Positions 20,401 to 28,800 of a stretch of DNA of 64,000 nucleotides are shown one piece after another. The DNA is taken from NCBI GenBank assembly GCA_003116975.1, contig BGKB01000061.1, positions 310,001-374,000 of the forward strand. The letters run 5' to 3'. Positions within the stretch are counted from its first letter, which is position 1, and each line of letters starts with the position of its first letter. The notes below the pieces were generated by a model. It searched no databases and was not told where the DNA came from. It saw nothing but the letters and a program-made list of their open reading frames with translations. A program made the translations under genes and the position numbers. The stretch comes from Aurantiochytrium sp. KH105. Taxonomy: Eukaryota > Sar > Bigyra > Thraustochytrida > Thraustochytriidae.

Positions 20401-22768
20401 TGCTGCCGATGGAACGTACGAGGTGACATACACGGATGGCTTTGTCGAGACTGGCCTTCGAAGGGGCCTATTACGTCTCGATTCGGGCATTCGGTACAAC
20501 TTTGTAAATCCAGTCGACGAAGGCGCAAGTCCGTACGGTGTCATGAGCAAACACCATGCAAGTCGTCTTGGCTCGGGGCCACGTCTGCCAGACCCGCGGC
20601 GTGTGGGATCGCTTCTCGAAGCGTTGGCCCTGGCCTCTGCGGGCGAGGTCATTGTGCTACGTGCGGGCTTGCACGAGCTCGACGCCTCTTCGTTCCTGCT
20701 GGACAAGCAAGTACGTATTGTAGGGGAGCAGTTTTATGCCAAGGTGTCTGGATTGCGCAAGCGAGCCGTTGCCAAGTACCGGACTTCGCCGTCATCGACG
20801 AGCCCTCGTTCGCGAGCAAGGTCCTCATCGTCTTCTTCGTCCTCCTCTTCGGATGTTCTTGACCTCGGCGTTTCGCTGACGTCGACGACTGCAGCGAGCC
20901 CATCTAAAGCACAAGCGATTGTTTCGCCGACGGTGATCAGGCTCAGAAGAGCGCCTTCTGCTGCGTCTCTTGCAGAGGTCAAGGGCCAGCCGCTCGAGCC
21001 TCCGGCCGTGGAGGTAATTGGCGTCGAGAGCACGGACAAGGATTACATCGAAGCGCGACATGCATGCGAAGGCGATGAAAGCAAAGCTTGTGTCGAAACT
21101 GTCCGGGTCCGATCGCCTGCGGCTGGTGCACTGCGGAAACTCGACAAGCACGTGATGTGGAGCTACCCTCAACAGACTGCGATCGAGATATCCGGAAGCT
21201 CTGCATTTCGTGTGCAGGTCAATGGCCAACTTGTGGTGCAGGGGGTGGCTCTCATTCGTTCTGCCAATCCACATGTGTCGGCCTCCACGCCAATGCCCAA
21301 GGCATTCGATGGTGTGCATATCCTGGAGGAGTCGCGCGTGCTCTTTGTGGACTGCACGATGAGCCAGATGCATGGAGGTGGCGCAGGTGTGCGCGTAAAG
21401 AGCGCGGCAAGCGTCACTTTCTTGATTCAGTGTACCGTGTGCAGTGCCCCAGAGCACGGCATTGTTCAAGACGACGGCGCTGTCGTACTGGTGGCTTCAG
21501 AGATTTGCAACAATAGTGCAAGTGGCGTCAAGGTAGAGCAGGGTCTCTTTATCGCGGAGCGTTCGACCATTCACGGTAATCTTGAATCCGCGGTGTTGGT
21601 GGAAAGCGACGATTTTCTCTTGCGTATGGAAGGAAATGACCTGCGCAAGAACGGGGCGCGTGCGATTCACCTTCCAGACGATTTCTCCGAGGCGCAAATG
21701 CAGCTTCGAGTGCAACTCTCCAACAATCTTATTCACAGCCACGAAGCCGACTTTCCGAAAGGGGATCCATGGTTTCTTGCGGCGCATCGTCTCAAGACGT
21801 GGCGTGCCGAGGTGCATCGGCGTTGGAAACAGCTCGCTGCTGAAAAACGCCAGTTGAAGCGTGCTGCGGCACGAAGGGTCGCGAAAGCTTCTCGGCACTC
21901 GGCAATTTCGTCGCGACCTAAGCGTAGGTCGGCGCCGACGGATCTGTCCGAAGCAGCTATTGCGAGCCGTCCGAATGGCGCAGCCGCGCCAGCAGAGTCT
22001 GCAGCGTCAGCGCGCCCCGCTTCGACGCTTCCTGACAAAGCTGCCAAAGGTGGCATGGCTGCAGAGAACACGTCAGCGCAAAGCGCGCCTGCGGAAAGCA
22101 GCAGCAACATTGACGCAGCAAGTAAAAGTGACAATGGGGATGTCGATGGTAGCAGAAATAGGAAGAGCAGGAGCAACAAGAGCAAGAGCGAGCCCGCAGC
22201 CGGCAAGAGCCAAAGCGAAACCAGCAAGGTAAAAAGTGATAGCGAGAAGAACACCACGAAGAGCGACACCGGCAAGAACACCACTACAGGTGACAGCGCC
22301 AAGACCGGTGTCAAAAGGAAGCGCGGTCGTCCACCTGGTCCGCGACGGGCGGCAGTTGTGGCGAAAGCCGATCTTGAGAGCCCTTCATCTGAGGAGCCGA
22401 GTTCTGCGGGGCATGAAGCACGAAAGCTCCGGCGTCGCAGCCAACAGCCCCAGCCAAAGCAATCCCAGCCGAAGATGTCTCAGTTGAAGCCGTCGTCGCC
22501 TGCCCCTGCAGCTTCTGCTCCAGATCCGGGAAGCGAGCCCAGTGCTGCTGCGCCCAAGTCTCCAGCTCCAGCAGCAGCTGCACCTGCTGCTAAGAGCAAG
22601 GCCAAGAGTCCTGCCTCGAAGAAGAGCAAGCCCACGTCTCGCACGACGGCGGGAACCTCGAGCCCTGCTCGTGCCCAGGCCCAGGCCCAAGACCGCGCGA
22701 GCCGAGCTTTAGCGCGGGAGCGGCGGACGCGTTCCTCGTTGTCGACCTCGAGGAGGAAGAAGAAGTAG
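14441..22768 (+). CDS. SWR1: SWR1/SRCAP-class chromatin remodeller fused to WW, F-box, Tudor-like and beta-helix segments
   Basis: This is one uninterrupted frame of 2775 aa. In order: an acidic N-terminus; an HSA domain (about 121-190, HWGYLLKEMEWMAKDF), which binds actin and Arps in these complexes; six copies of an acidic EEL..Y motif (about 380-777), four of them in a 60-residue tandem repeat (461-686); SNF2 ATPase lobe 1 with DEMGLGKT (about 855) and DEAHNIKN (about 958); a spacer of about 350 residues; and lobe 2 (RLDGATK about 1472, GGLGINL, QAQDRAHRIGQT about 1535). The AHNIKNFRSQRWQ and LLLTGTPLQNSLMELWSLMHFL blocks and the split ATPase are diagnostic of the SWR1/SRCAP/EP400 class, which exchanges H2A for H2A.Z. 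Beyond this come a WW domain (about 1857-1887), an F-box (about 1902-1941), a Tudor/Agenet-like segment (about 1966-2012), a right-handed beta-helix (about 2054-2420), a basic Ser/Ala/Pro tail and an AT-hook KRGRPPGP (about 2627). WW, F-box and beta-helix are not normal SWR1 parts. Confidence 0.9.
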   Translation: MAAENEVMPAGPLGNGAVSDVKEEAGRDDEQQEDEENHEGGDEEHEDDDEDDDEDEDEDEKEDVLDENGHETVKVDTGLDVQKMSLSELVRHKTLVQRRLHQIAPVSTARIGRAQDDAKMNTAHWGYLLKEMEWMAKDFKSERGWKQKQQKIIVKSALRQREKMLNKDLQNSAVMRKTARKICARVAREVRTFWDKIDRIVVYKHKTEFYAKQQAAMDKHLNFLVSQTERYSNMLASKLRREAEEDERRYIAPPRSAISASTPGAQSSASDESDDDSDDSDDDDRSDQSSASSEQTETQRSRRQRRSNRRLDRQLSDDSKGSDQESLASMLYSSQGSRKRPRRNGASQSLRERSGKRLRGRPGSLEGDGDLDEEDWQMSDPENALDNESTIDEVGEGSAEANAQELSALRREGQMSREELLRMYGYSDQVASTSTTSVMLTTQAANQDEDEDRETREVDDDFVGEDEQDNEETLEAEGEQTAAESKQELDDLQAEAEMSVEELRKKYGVPTDADNENDDVDFVGEDEQDNEETLEAEGEQTAAESKQELDDLQAEAEMSVEELRKKYGVPTDADDENDDVDFVGEDEQDNEDTLEAEGEQTAAESKQELDDLQAEAEMPVEELRKKYGLSTDADDENDDVDFVGEDEQDNEETLEAEGEQTAAESKQELDDLQAEAEMSVEELRKKYYGAAAADSASSQNLRKSSRLAKALKDGGDEDEDEDGDVEFAYVEEQDDEETMDQEGELDHDEAQRELADLDEEANMSRDELMARYGYGPSNAQAQGNRPSNADEDDSEMHDAPSQQSEPVGKDNDQEDAIKFQVPFLMDKDLMLREYQRQGLDWLVSMYERHLNGILADEMGLGKTVQTISLLAHLAAERGIWGPHLIIVPTSVLLNWEMEFKKFCPAFKVLTYYGTVKERKAKRVGWTQPNAFHACITSYQLVVQDAHILRRRKWFYMILDEAHNIKNFRSQRWQTLLTFNTKRRLLLTGTPLQNSLMELWSLMHFLMPHIFRSQTEFKYWFSNPLNAVVEGRGKASAAQAALAQQEQDRHNAKVIKRLHTVIRPFLLRRLKADVATQLPGKYEHIVRVPLSRRQRFLYEDFISRSSTRQALTSGGYLGMMAILMKLRMVCNHPDIFEPRVIASPFGMEPLQVAAAARTLGIRKHIGACFCGRDPVAGLELDIGGVWGLASREVGQFPGLLQSRSQVEQLAKLRPAKKALIEVLSSTDFGEDGDDRIDAMDLSVEAQAVVDKARQIMRSKAEAERQMRAERFAARMANLERLLPVYGEDLRRAVTVGPAPGITSSGLRSQWLRYHGRADVDGTMALRECTPRVLDRAARLRPMLERFTFVTPAAMAPTPVIRYMGPWSQDSLNTLQEARNHASRAEELIRVVSNPDVEAPMSAAILHPAAIRQRLAFPDKMLVQYDCGKLQYLAAKLRELKAGGHRVLIFTQMTKMLDILELFLNLHGHIYFRLDGATKVDARQRMMEKFNRDTRIFAFILSTRSGGLGINLTGADTVIFYDSDWNPSMDAQAQDRAHRIGQTRDVHIYRLISEHTIEENILLKANQKRELNKLSVEDGNFTVGSFLSAGGQVKELLGLEGGDEGVQNGTTTAAGGALAAGGSQEEIERAMAEVEDDLDKAAAARARQEAQDDLDEFDEAGPSDAAATTTVTSAGDASKTKKKKKSSKSKSKSQGTTKPTEQVNGGERAGNDNMEEDDDDEGLSGVDDDDGVDDLDNEDAKNSSNETDPESAETAMTQDQLKEIESRLEKVERFAITFRLFWFPVVDTLTARLQMQAMEEAQQQTWEVEKLEAEKEEMEDDAEEELIMATDGSKFDVSSYHAAKNAIANAKRMRILTGKDWVEYKTAWGRKYYHNRETMETSWEQPAILHAMHEFRQAQRHGWERLMPEVVTRVMHYLGSPAERFIAGCVCKRWLQASRHPSFAIWVSNVSDLADSKVPFDLDWITVGTQVETLYQSGEIWYPAIVTDVAADGTYEVTYTDGFVETGLRRGLLRLDSGIRYNFVNPVDEGASPYGVMSKHHASRLGSGPRLPDPRRVGSLLEALALASAGEVIVLRAGLHELDASSFLLDKQVRIVGEQFYAKVSGLRKRAVAKYRTSPSSTSPRSRARSSSSSSSSSSDVLDLGVSLTSTTAASPSKAQAIVSPTVIRLRRAPSAASLAEVKGQPLEPPAVEVIGVESTDKDYIEARHACEGDESKACVETVRVRSPAAGALRKLDKHVMWSYPQQTAIEISGSSAFRVQVNGQLVVQGVALIRSANPHVSASTPMPKAFDGVHILEESRVLFVDCTMSQMHGGGAGVRVKSAASVTFLIQCTVCSAPEHGIVQDDGAVVLVASEICNNSASGVKVEQGLFIAERSTIHGNLESAVLVESDDFLLRMEGNDLRKNGARAIHLPDDFSEAQMQLRVQLSNNLIHSHEADFPKGDPWFLAAHRLKTWRAEVHRRWKQLAAEKRQLKRAAARRVAKASRHSAISSRPKRRSAPTDLSEAAIASRPNGAAAPAESAASARPASTLPDKAAKGGMAAENTSAQSAPAESSSNIDAASKSDNGDVDGSRNRKSRSNKSKSEPAAGKSQSETSKVKSDSEKNTTKSDTGKNTTTGDSAKTGVKRKRGRPPGPRRAAVVAKADLESPSSEEPSSAGHEARKLRRRSQQPQPKQSQPKMSQLKPSSPAPAASAPDPGSEPSAAAPKSPAPAAAAPAAKSKAKSPASKKSKPTSRTTAGTSSPARAQAQAQDRASRALARERRTRSSLSTSRRKKK
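15821..16500 (+). repeat. 180-bp in-frame tandem repeat (four copies) inside the SWR1-like gene
   Basis: Unit starts are at 15821, 16001, 16181 and 16361; the fourth is shortened. Copies differ by only a few bases; 1-2 and 3-4 form the closest pairs. Each encodes 60 residues with DFVGEDEQDNEET, ELDDLQAEAEM and EELRKKYG. The period is a multiple of three, so copy-number change keeps the frame. Confidence 0.95.
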
Positions 22769-23329
22769 TAGCCTTATCCTATCCAAAGCTTGTGATGATG
22801 AATCGCTCCGTTTCTGTTTTCACTCCTCTTCTTCCTCTTTCGTTCGCTGCTGCTGCTTGGCTTGCATCTGCCTCCCTTCATGATCGATCCAATCCAATCC
22901 GATCCGATCCGCGAGTCCGGAACCCCAAGCCTTCCTTATCCCACGATGACACGACCTTCAGCCAGCTGGCTCTGGCTGCTGCAGCCGTATCCTCTTGAGC
23001 CGGCACAACCAGAGTGCGTTTTCTGCGTGGCACAGCCCTTTCTGCAAGGCTATTTCTGCGGGCTGCGTCGTCGTCGTCGTCGTCAAGAGCGTCGTCGTCG
23101 AGGGCGTCGTCGTGAGGGCGTCGCCATCGCCGTTCACCAGCAGGAAGGACTCCACCGCCGCCTTGACCGTCATCAAATCAATCAATCACTGTCACTCACC
23201 AACCACTGTCAATCAATCAATCAATCAATCACAACTTACTATCTTATAACCAAAGCGAGCGAGCGCGCCAACCGCGAATTCCGCCGCTCCCAGATTCTCC
23301 CCCTCGTCCACCGCCGGCCGGGCCCAAAC

Positions 23330-23620
23330 AGGCCAGTCGGCTCGCCGTCCGGTTTCCCCGCCGCGCGCCGCGCCCGTGCGGCGAGCACGCCGTCGGCGAA
23401 TCCCTCGTCGCGCGGGTTTCCCCGGCTGCGGCGCGGCGGGAGCCCTTCGCCGCGGCGCGCGGCCCCGGGCGGCCGCAAGCCCGCTGCCGCGGCCGCTGCC
23501 GCGGCCGAAACCCGGGCGGCGGCGCGGGGGCCCGCGCGGCGCGCGCGGCGGGGGCCGGCCGCCGGGTTTGCGGCGCCGGAGCGCGGGTTTCCGGGCGCGG
23601 GGCGCGGGCTTGGCGGCCTC
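23330..23620. promoter_or_regulatory. Extreme GC/CpG island with recurring GGGTTT words
   Basis: Almost pure G+C for about 290 bp, interrupted mainly by short 'cgggttt' words that recur at irregular spacing. It lies 0.5-0.8 kb before the adenylate kinase start, so it is a candidate promoter island. Function is inferred only. Confidence 0.35.
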
Positions 23621-23950
23621 AAGGCTTCTCTTTCTCTCTCTCTCTCCCTATCTTTAAATTTTTAAGGCGCCCCGCCCCAAAGAAAGGGGCGCAAGCAGGG
23701 CAGATATTCGCGGCAGCAGACCCGAGACGCGCGAGACGAGCGAGACCGCGAGGTACGTGCGCCGGAGCCCGCGCGAGCGGGAGGGCGAGCGGAGCTGCGC
23801 GGCGGCGGCTGCGCGCTGGCGGCCCCGCGCTGCGGCCCTGCGAGGCGAGAGGCGGCCCGGACGGCCGCGAGGACGGAGGCTGGGATGCAGGGAGGGAATG
23901 ACATGACAGCCGTCCATGCATGGCGATGCCGCGCGGCTCGCGAGCGCGCT

Positions 23951-23988
23951 TGGCGTGGCGTGGCGTGGCGTGGCGTGGCGTGGCTTGG
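23951..23988. repeat. (gcgtg)n pentanucleotide microsatellite
   Basis: About six tandem 5-bp units in the presumed 5' UTR or promoter of adenylate kinase. Confidence 0.9.
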
Positions 23989-24099
23989 CTGGCGGGGCGA
24001 GGAGCGGGAGCGGTGGACTGACGCGTCGAGAAAGAGCAGAAGAAGGAGGAGAAGCAGCAGCAGCAGGAGCGAAAGCGCGAGCAAAAGCAAAGCAGCAAG

Positions 24100-24928
24100 A
24101 TGAGCGTCGCAGAAAAGCTCGAGGGTTTCACCACGGGCCAGCTCCTCGAGGAGCTGCGCAACCGTGTCCGCTGCGCGGAGAAGAGCACCAAGACCCGTGC
24201 CATCCTTGTTGGACCCCCTGGTAAGTACCGCGCGATATATGGCCGAAACACAAGGAGACACGCGATCGACTGACTGACGCACGTCAACTTCGCCTCACCT
24301 GCGAACGCCAGGATGCGGCAAGGGCACCCAGAGCCCGAAGCTCCGCTTCCACTACTGCGCATGCCACCTTGCGACCGGTGACATGCTCCGCGCCGCCGTC
24401 TCGGCCGGCACGGACCTCGGCAAGAAGGCCAAGTCCATCATGGAGGCCGGCGGCCTCGTCGACGATGACCTCGTCGTGGGTCTCATCAAGGAGAACATCA
24501 ACACCCCGGCGTGCTCCAAGGGCTTCCTCCTCGACGGCTTCCCCCGCAACATCAAGCAGGCCAAGATGCTCGACGACGTTCTCGCCCAGCAGGGTGAGAA
24601 GATCGACGCCGTCGTCAACTTCGAGGTCGACGACGAGATCCTCGTCGAGCGCATCACCGGCCGCCGCATCCACAAGGCCAGTGGCCGCAGCTACCACGTC
24701 AAGTTCAACCCTCCCAAGACCGAGGGCAAGGACGACGTCACGGGCGAGCCCCTTATCCAGCGCCCCGACGACAACGAGAAGACCCTGCGCAACCGCCTCG
24801 CCACCTTCCACGAGCAGACTCGCCCGGTCCTCGAGCACTATGGCGACCGCGTGGCCAACATCAACGCTGTCCAGGACATCGACAAGGTCTTTGGCGACAT
24901 CAAGTCTGCCATGGGCTCCAACAAGTAG
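24100..24928 (+). CDS. AK2: Adenylate kinase, AK2-type (long LID), two exons
   Basis: Exon 1 is 24100-24220 and exon 2 is 24312-24928. The 91-nt intron (24221-24311, gtaagt...ccag) is phase 1 and interrupts the second glycine of the P-loop. Splicing gives GPPGCGKGTQ and a 245-aa protein. Seen motifs: P-loop (about 38-47), CHLATGDMLR for AMP binding, GFLLDGFPR, and the LID segment ITGRRIHKASGRSYHVKFNPP that marks the long-LID AK2/bacterial type, followed by DDVTGEPLIQR. It interconverts ATP+AMP and 2 ADP for adenylate homeostasis. I see no clear targeting peptide at the N-terminus (MSVAEKLEGF), so cytosol or intermembrane space are both possible. Codon use is strongly C-ending, suggesting high expression. 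Without the intron the frame would start at an internal Met and lose the P-loop. Confidence 0.93.
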
Positions 24929-25808
24929 ACAACCTGCCTGCCTGCGTGACAAGTCTTTCTTTGCCCGGTCTCACTATCTTCTTCTTCTTCTTCTTCTTCT
25001 TCTTCTGTCAGTCAGCCCGAAGGAGGAGGGAAAGAGAGGCCCGCTAGGGAAACATAAACAACTTTCTTTATCGGCGGCTGGTCCATTTTTTGTCCTCTTG
25101 CTCATGCATCTCGCTGGTCCTTTTTCTCTACTCCGTGTGGTCATCTAGTGCCTCTGTCTCTCGCCTTATCGAGTCACCAAATAACACGGAACCCATCTCA
25201 TAATAGGCCTACCAAATTGTGCTTGCCGTGTCAGTCAGTCAACTCTCTATAAGCCGCCAAACAGGTCTCTCTCACATCAGTGGACACGCCTTGCGCCCAC
25301 TACTAGCCTAGCAAGACTGGCACCGCAAAATGCGTAACGGTTCTTGCGAAACCCATTTTCACAATTCGAACACACGGCGGTTTTCGGAATTTCGCATATA
25401 GAAAAACAGCCCATTCGCTCCCGCTCAGTCAGCCAGACGACTAGCCAGTCAGAGAGGGAGAATCGCACCAGGAGAGCAGCCCTCCCTCCTCCTCTTCTCC
25501 TTTCCCTTTCTTGCTTTCTCCCTCCATTTGCTAGCCTCCAAACATCCATTCATTCCCCTATCGCTCCCCTATCGCGCTCCCGCGAACCCAATAACCGCCG
25601 GCCCTCGTTTGCTGAGCTTTTGCCTCTGGCCTCGCCTGCCTCGCACGAGCACAGAGCATACCAGTTTCATCGGCAGAGCCTGCGAGGGTGACGAGCGTGC
25701 TGCAGCAAGCTCGCGCGAACGTGTAGCTGGGAGCGAGGAGACCGAGCTCTCCGACACAGCAGCAGGAGCAGCGGCAGATCGTTCGCGAGGACGAGCAAGT
25801 GAGCAAGA
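24929..25808. other. Intergenic region between adenylate kinase and kinesin
   Basis: It holds a (ttc)n array at about 24979-25007 and then unstructured sequence leading to the kinesin 5' UTR (A/G-rich with many gcagcag words just before 25809). No gene is seen. Confidence 0.7.
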
Positions 25809-28800
25809 ATGGCATCCCTTGCCGAAGAGGACGGGATCGAGGAGTCCATCTCAGTCTCTCTGCGCGTGCGACCGCTCAACAGCAAGGAGACCAAGCAAAA
25901 CTGCCAGGATGTGTGGAAAGTCGTCGACGGGAACTCGATCTATTCCGTCAATGAAGGCCAGAGCAGCATGCATACCTTTGACAATGTCTTTGACAGCAAG
26001 ACCAGCACGCGTCAAGTCTATGACAAGGTCGCAAATGGCCTCGTGTCCTCCGTGCTTCAGGGCATGAACGGCACCGTCTTTGCTTACGGCCAGACGGCAT
26101 CCGGTAAGACCTACACGATGCAGGGTGAACAGAGTTCTCCCGGTATTCTTGAGCTTGCGGCAGCGCAGGTGTTCGAAGAAATCGCTTGCAAGCCCCATTA
26201 TCAGTTCCTTCTCCATGTGTCGTACATTGAAATCTTCAACGAGCAAGTCAAGGACCTACTTACTGATAGCGACGCCAACTTGCGCATTCGCGAAGACCGC
26301 GACAGGGGTTTCTTCGTGGACAACCTCGAAATGAAGTCCATCGTCTCTGTCGAGGAGCTCTTGCAGGCCAAGGAAGAAGGCGAGCGCCGACGGCACGTCG
26401 GCGAGACAAACATGAACCTCAAATCGAGCCGTTCGCATACCATCTTTACGCTCAATGTGGAGATGCGCGACACGCGTGCCATGCAAGACCAAGACCAGGC
26501 GCAGGACGCCGAAAACAATGATATGAGCAACGTCGAGGGCCGCAAGTCCACCGGAGGCATGGTCGAAAAACACGCGAACCGCCGTGCCTCCTCGGAGAGC
26601 GACTACCGCTTTGGCATTCTTGTTGGTAGGCTCAATCTCGTCGATCTTGCCGGCTCAGAAAACGCCCGCGCAACTGGCGCCGAGGGTGGCCGACTCAAGG
26701 AGGGAGGCAACATTAATCGCAGTCTGCTCACCCTCTCGCGGGTCATCTCCATGCTGGCCAACTCGCGCAACAAAGCTGGCTACATTAACTGGCGCGACAG
26801 CAAGCTCACGCAGATCCTCCAGCCTTCACTGGCCGGCAATTGCCGCACCGCCATCGTGTGCTGCATCACGCCTGCATCCAAGTACCTGGAAGAAACGCGA
26901 AGCACGCTCAGCTTTGCAAGCCGCGCCAAGCAGATTCGCACGCGAGCTGTAGTGAACGAAGTCCTCGATGGCGAGGGCGAGATGCGCAAGCTCAAACGCA
27001 CGATTCAGGAGCTTCGCAACGCGCTTGCCTCGCAACAGGCCGCCAATGCTGAACAATCATCTCTCCAGGACAAAATTCGAAGCCTCAAGCGTCTGCTCGT
27101 GCTCGGTGGTGGGGTTGCCGCCGGTACCGCTGACTCTGGCGATGAGGAAGAGGCCGCTGCTCTTGCAGCGGCAGCAGGTGGTGACGTCGAGGCTGCTGTG
27201 TGTGAAAACATGATCAACAGGAAGTCGCGCAGAAAGCGCAAACAACGCGAAACCTGGTGTCCGGGAGACTTTGGCTCCAAAATTCTGGCCGCCAACAAGA
27301 AAGAGCCTTCCGCCATTAGCATTGACGCTTCCAAGGCCGCTACAAACTCGGCAACAGACGACTTGGCTGTACTCAAATCGCCTCCAGGAAAGCAACGCCG
27401 TTCATCTGATTCCGGCGCTCTCGTGTGCGAGCTCCCTGGAGAAACTCGCGACGTCGGTACCGGTCCGTTGAGCCCGGTTGTGCTCGATGAGCACAAGCAG
27501 ACTCAAACAAACATGTCGGGAGAGGCCTTTGAGGAGGCCACCGCAGCACTTGAGGCAGAGATGGACGCCCTTCGCGCAGAAAAGTCTGCACGCGAGACAG
27601 AGTGCGCCGAGCTCGCAGCCTGCTTAGAAGAGACGAAGGCGCAACTCGAGCGTGAGGCCGAGCAGTTCAAGGCATCCAAGGAACAGATCCGCGCACTGCT
27701 CGAGGAGCGATCCATGCAATCGCACGATCTTGGAGAGGAAATGGAAGAGCTCAAGGACTTGTGCAAGGCCAAAGACGCGCAAATCGAAAAGCTCGAGCAC
27801 GCTGCCAAACAGATGAAGGAGGACGAGGCAGCACTTCTTGAATCAATCGCTGCCGAGCAGGCAGGTTTCCAGAAGCGCATTGACGATGCCGTCAAGGAAG
27901 CCGAGGCACACGGAGCCGCAACACGGGCGATCGAGCTGGCCCTCGAAGAGGAAAAAGCCAAGGTGTCGAGTCTTCAAGCCAAGGTGGACGCCCTCGAAGC
28001 CCACAACGAATCAGAGTCGAGCGAACGGGAATCGTCCACAAAGCAGATCGAGGCCAAGCTCGAGGAGGCTCGTGCGCAAGAGGAGGCGCTTCGCGCCAAA
28101 CTCGAGCACATGGAGGATGTCCTCGTACAGTCGGAACTCGATAAGGAGAGCAGTATTGCTGCACTTACGACAACCAAGACCGAGGCAGAAGAGACACGTG
28201 CCAAGCTTGACGCCGTCAAGTTGGCCCTTGCCACCTGTGCTGGCATGAAGGAAGACACGACCTCGGACGCCGTGGAACTTGTCGCTGCCATTCGGGATGC
28301 TCTGCAGTCGCAGGTTGAAGCAGCTCGTGTTGAAGCCGCAGGACTCCGCGAGGACCATGCCGAGCTGGAAGCTAAATTTGCTGCGTCCCGTGCGGAGCTT
28401 GAAACGGCACAGACAGAGGCGCAAGAGACCAAATCCAAGCTGGAAGAAGTCAAGGCTGCACTCGAGGCGTGCACCGACCAAGAGGACAGTGACGCAGAGG
28501 GTGATGAGATTGATGTCACTGAGCTTGTAACCAAGGTGCGCGAGATCCTCAATTCCCAAATCGAGACTGCTCGTCAAGAAGTTACCGATCTCCGCGAAGG
28601 ACACGCTGAACTTGAAGCCACGCTTGCGGCTTCGCGCGCTGCTCACGAAGACTTGGAAAACGAATTGGAAACACGCAGTGCTGAGACGCGCGCTCTTCAG
28701 AGCGAGCTCGATGCAGCTTGCCTAGAGCGGGAGGAGTCTCTTGCCGAGCACGCTCAAGAAGTGGTTGGTCTCGTCGTTGACGGCTTGCTTGCCCAGGTGG

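Larger units (their letters stand above)
22769..24099. other. Intergenic region upstream of adenylate kinase
   Basis: About 1.3 kb with no supported gene. It has CGT-type triplet runs (about 23060-23115), short CAAT units (about 23210-23230), an extremely GC-rich block (about 23330-23620), a (ct)n run (about 23628-23648), a second GC-rich block (about 23750-23960) and a (gcgtg)n array (about 23951-23988). Confidence 0.65.

Noticed and set aside
23460-23600. Recurring GGGTTT words, telomere-like
   Set aside because: Spacing is irregular and the words are embedded in GC-rich sequence; no tandem telomeric array.
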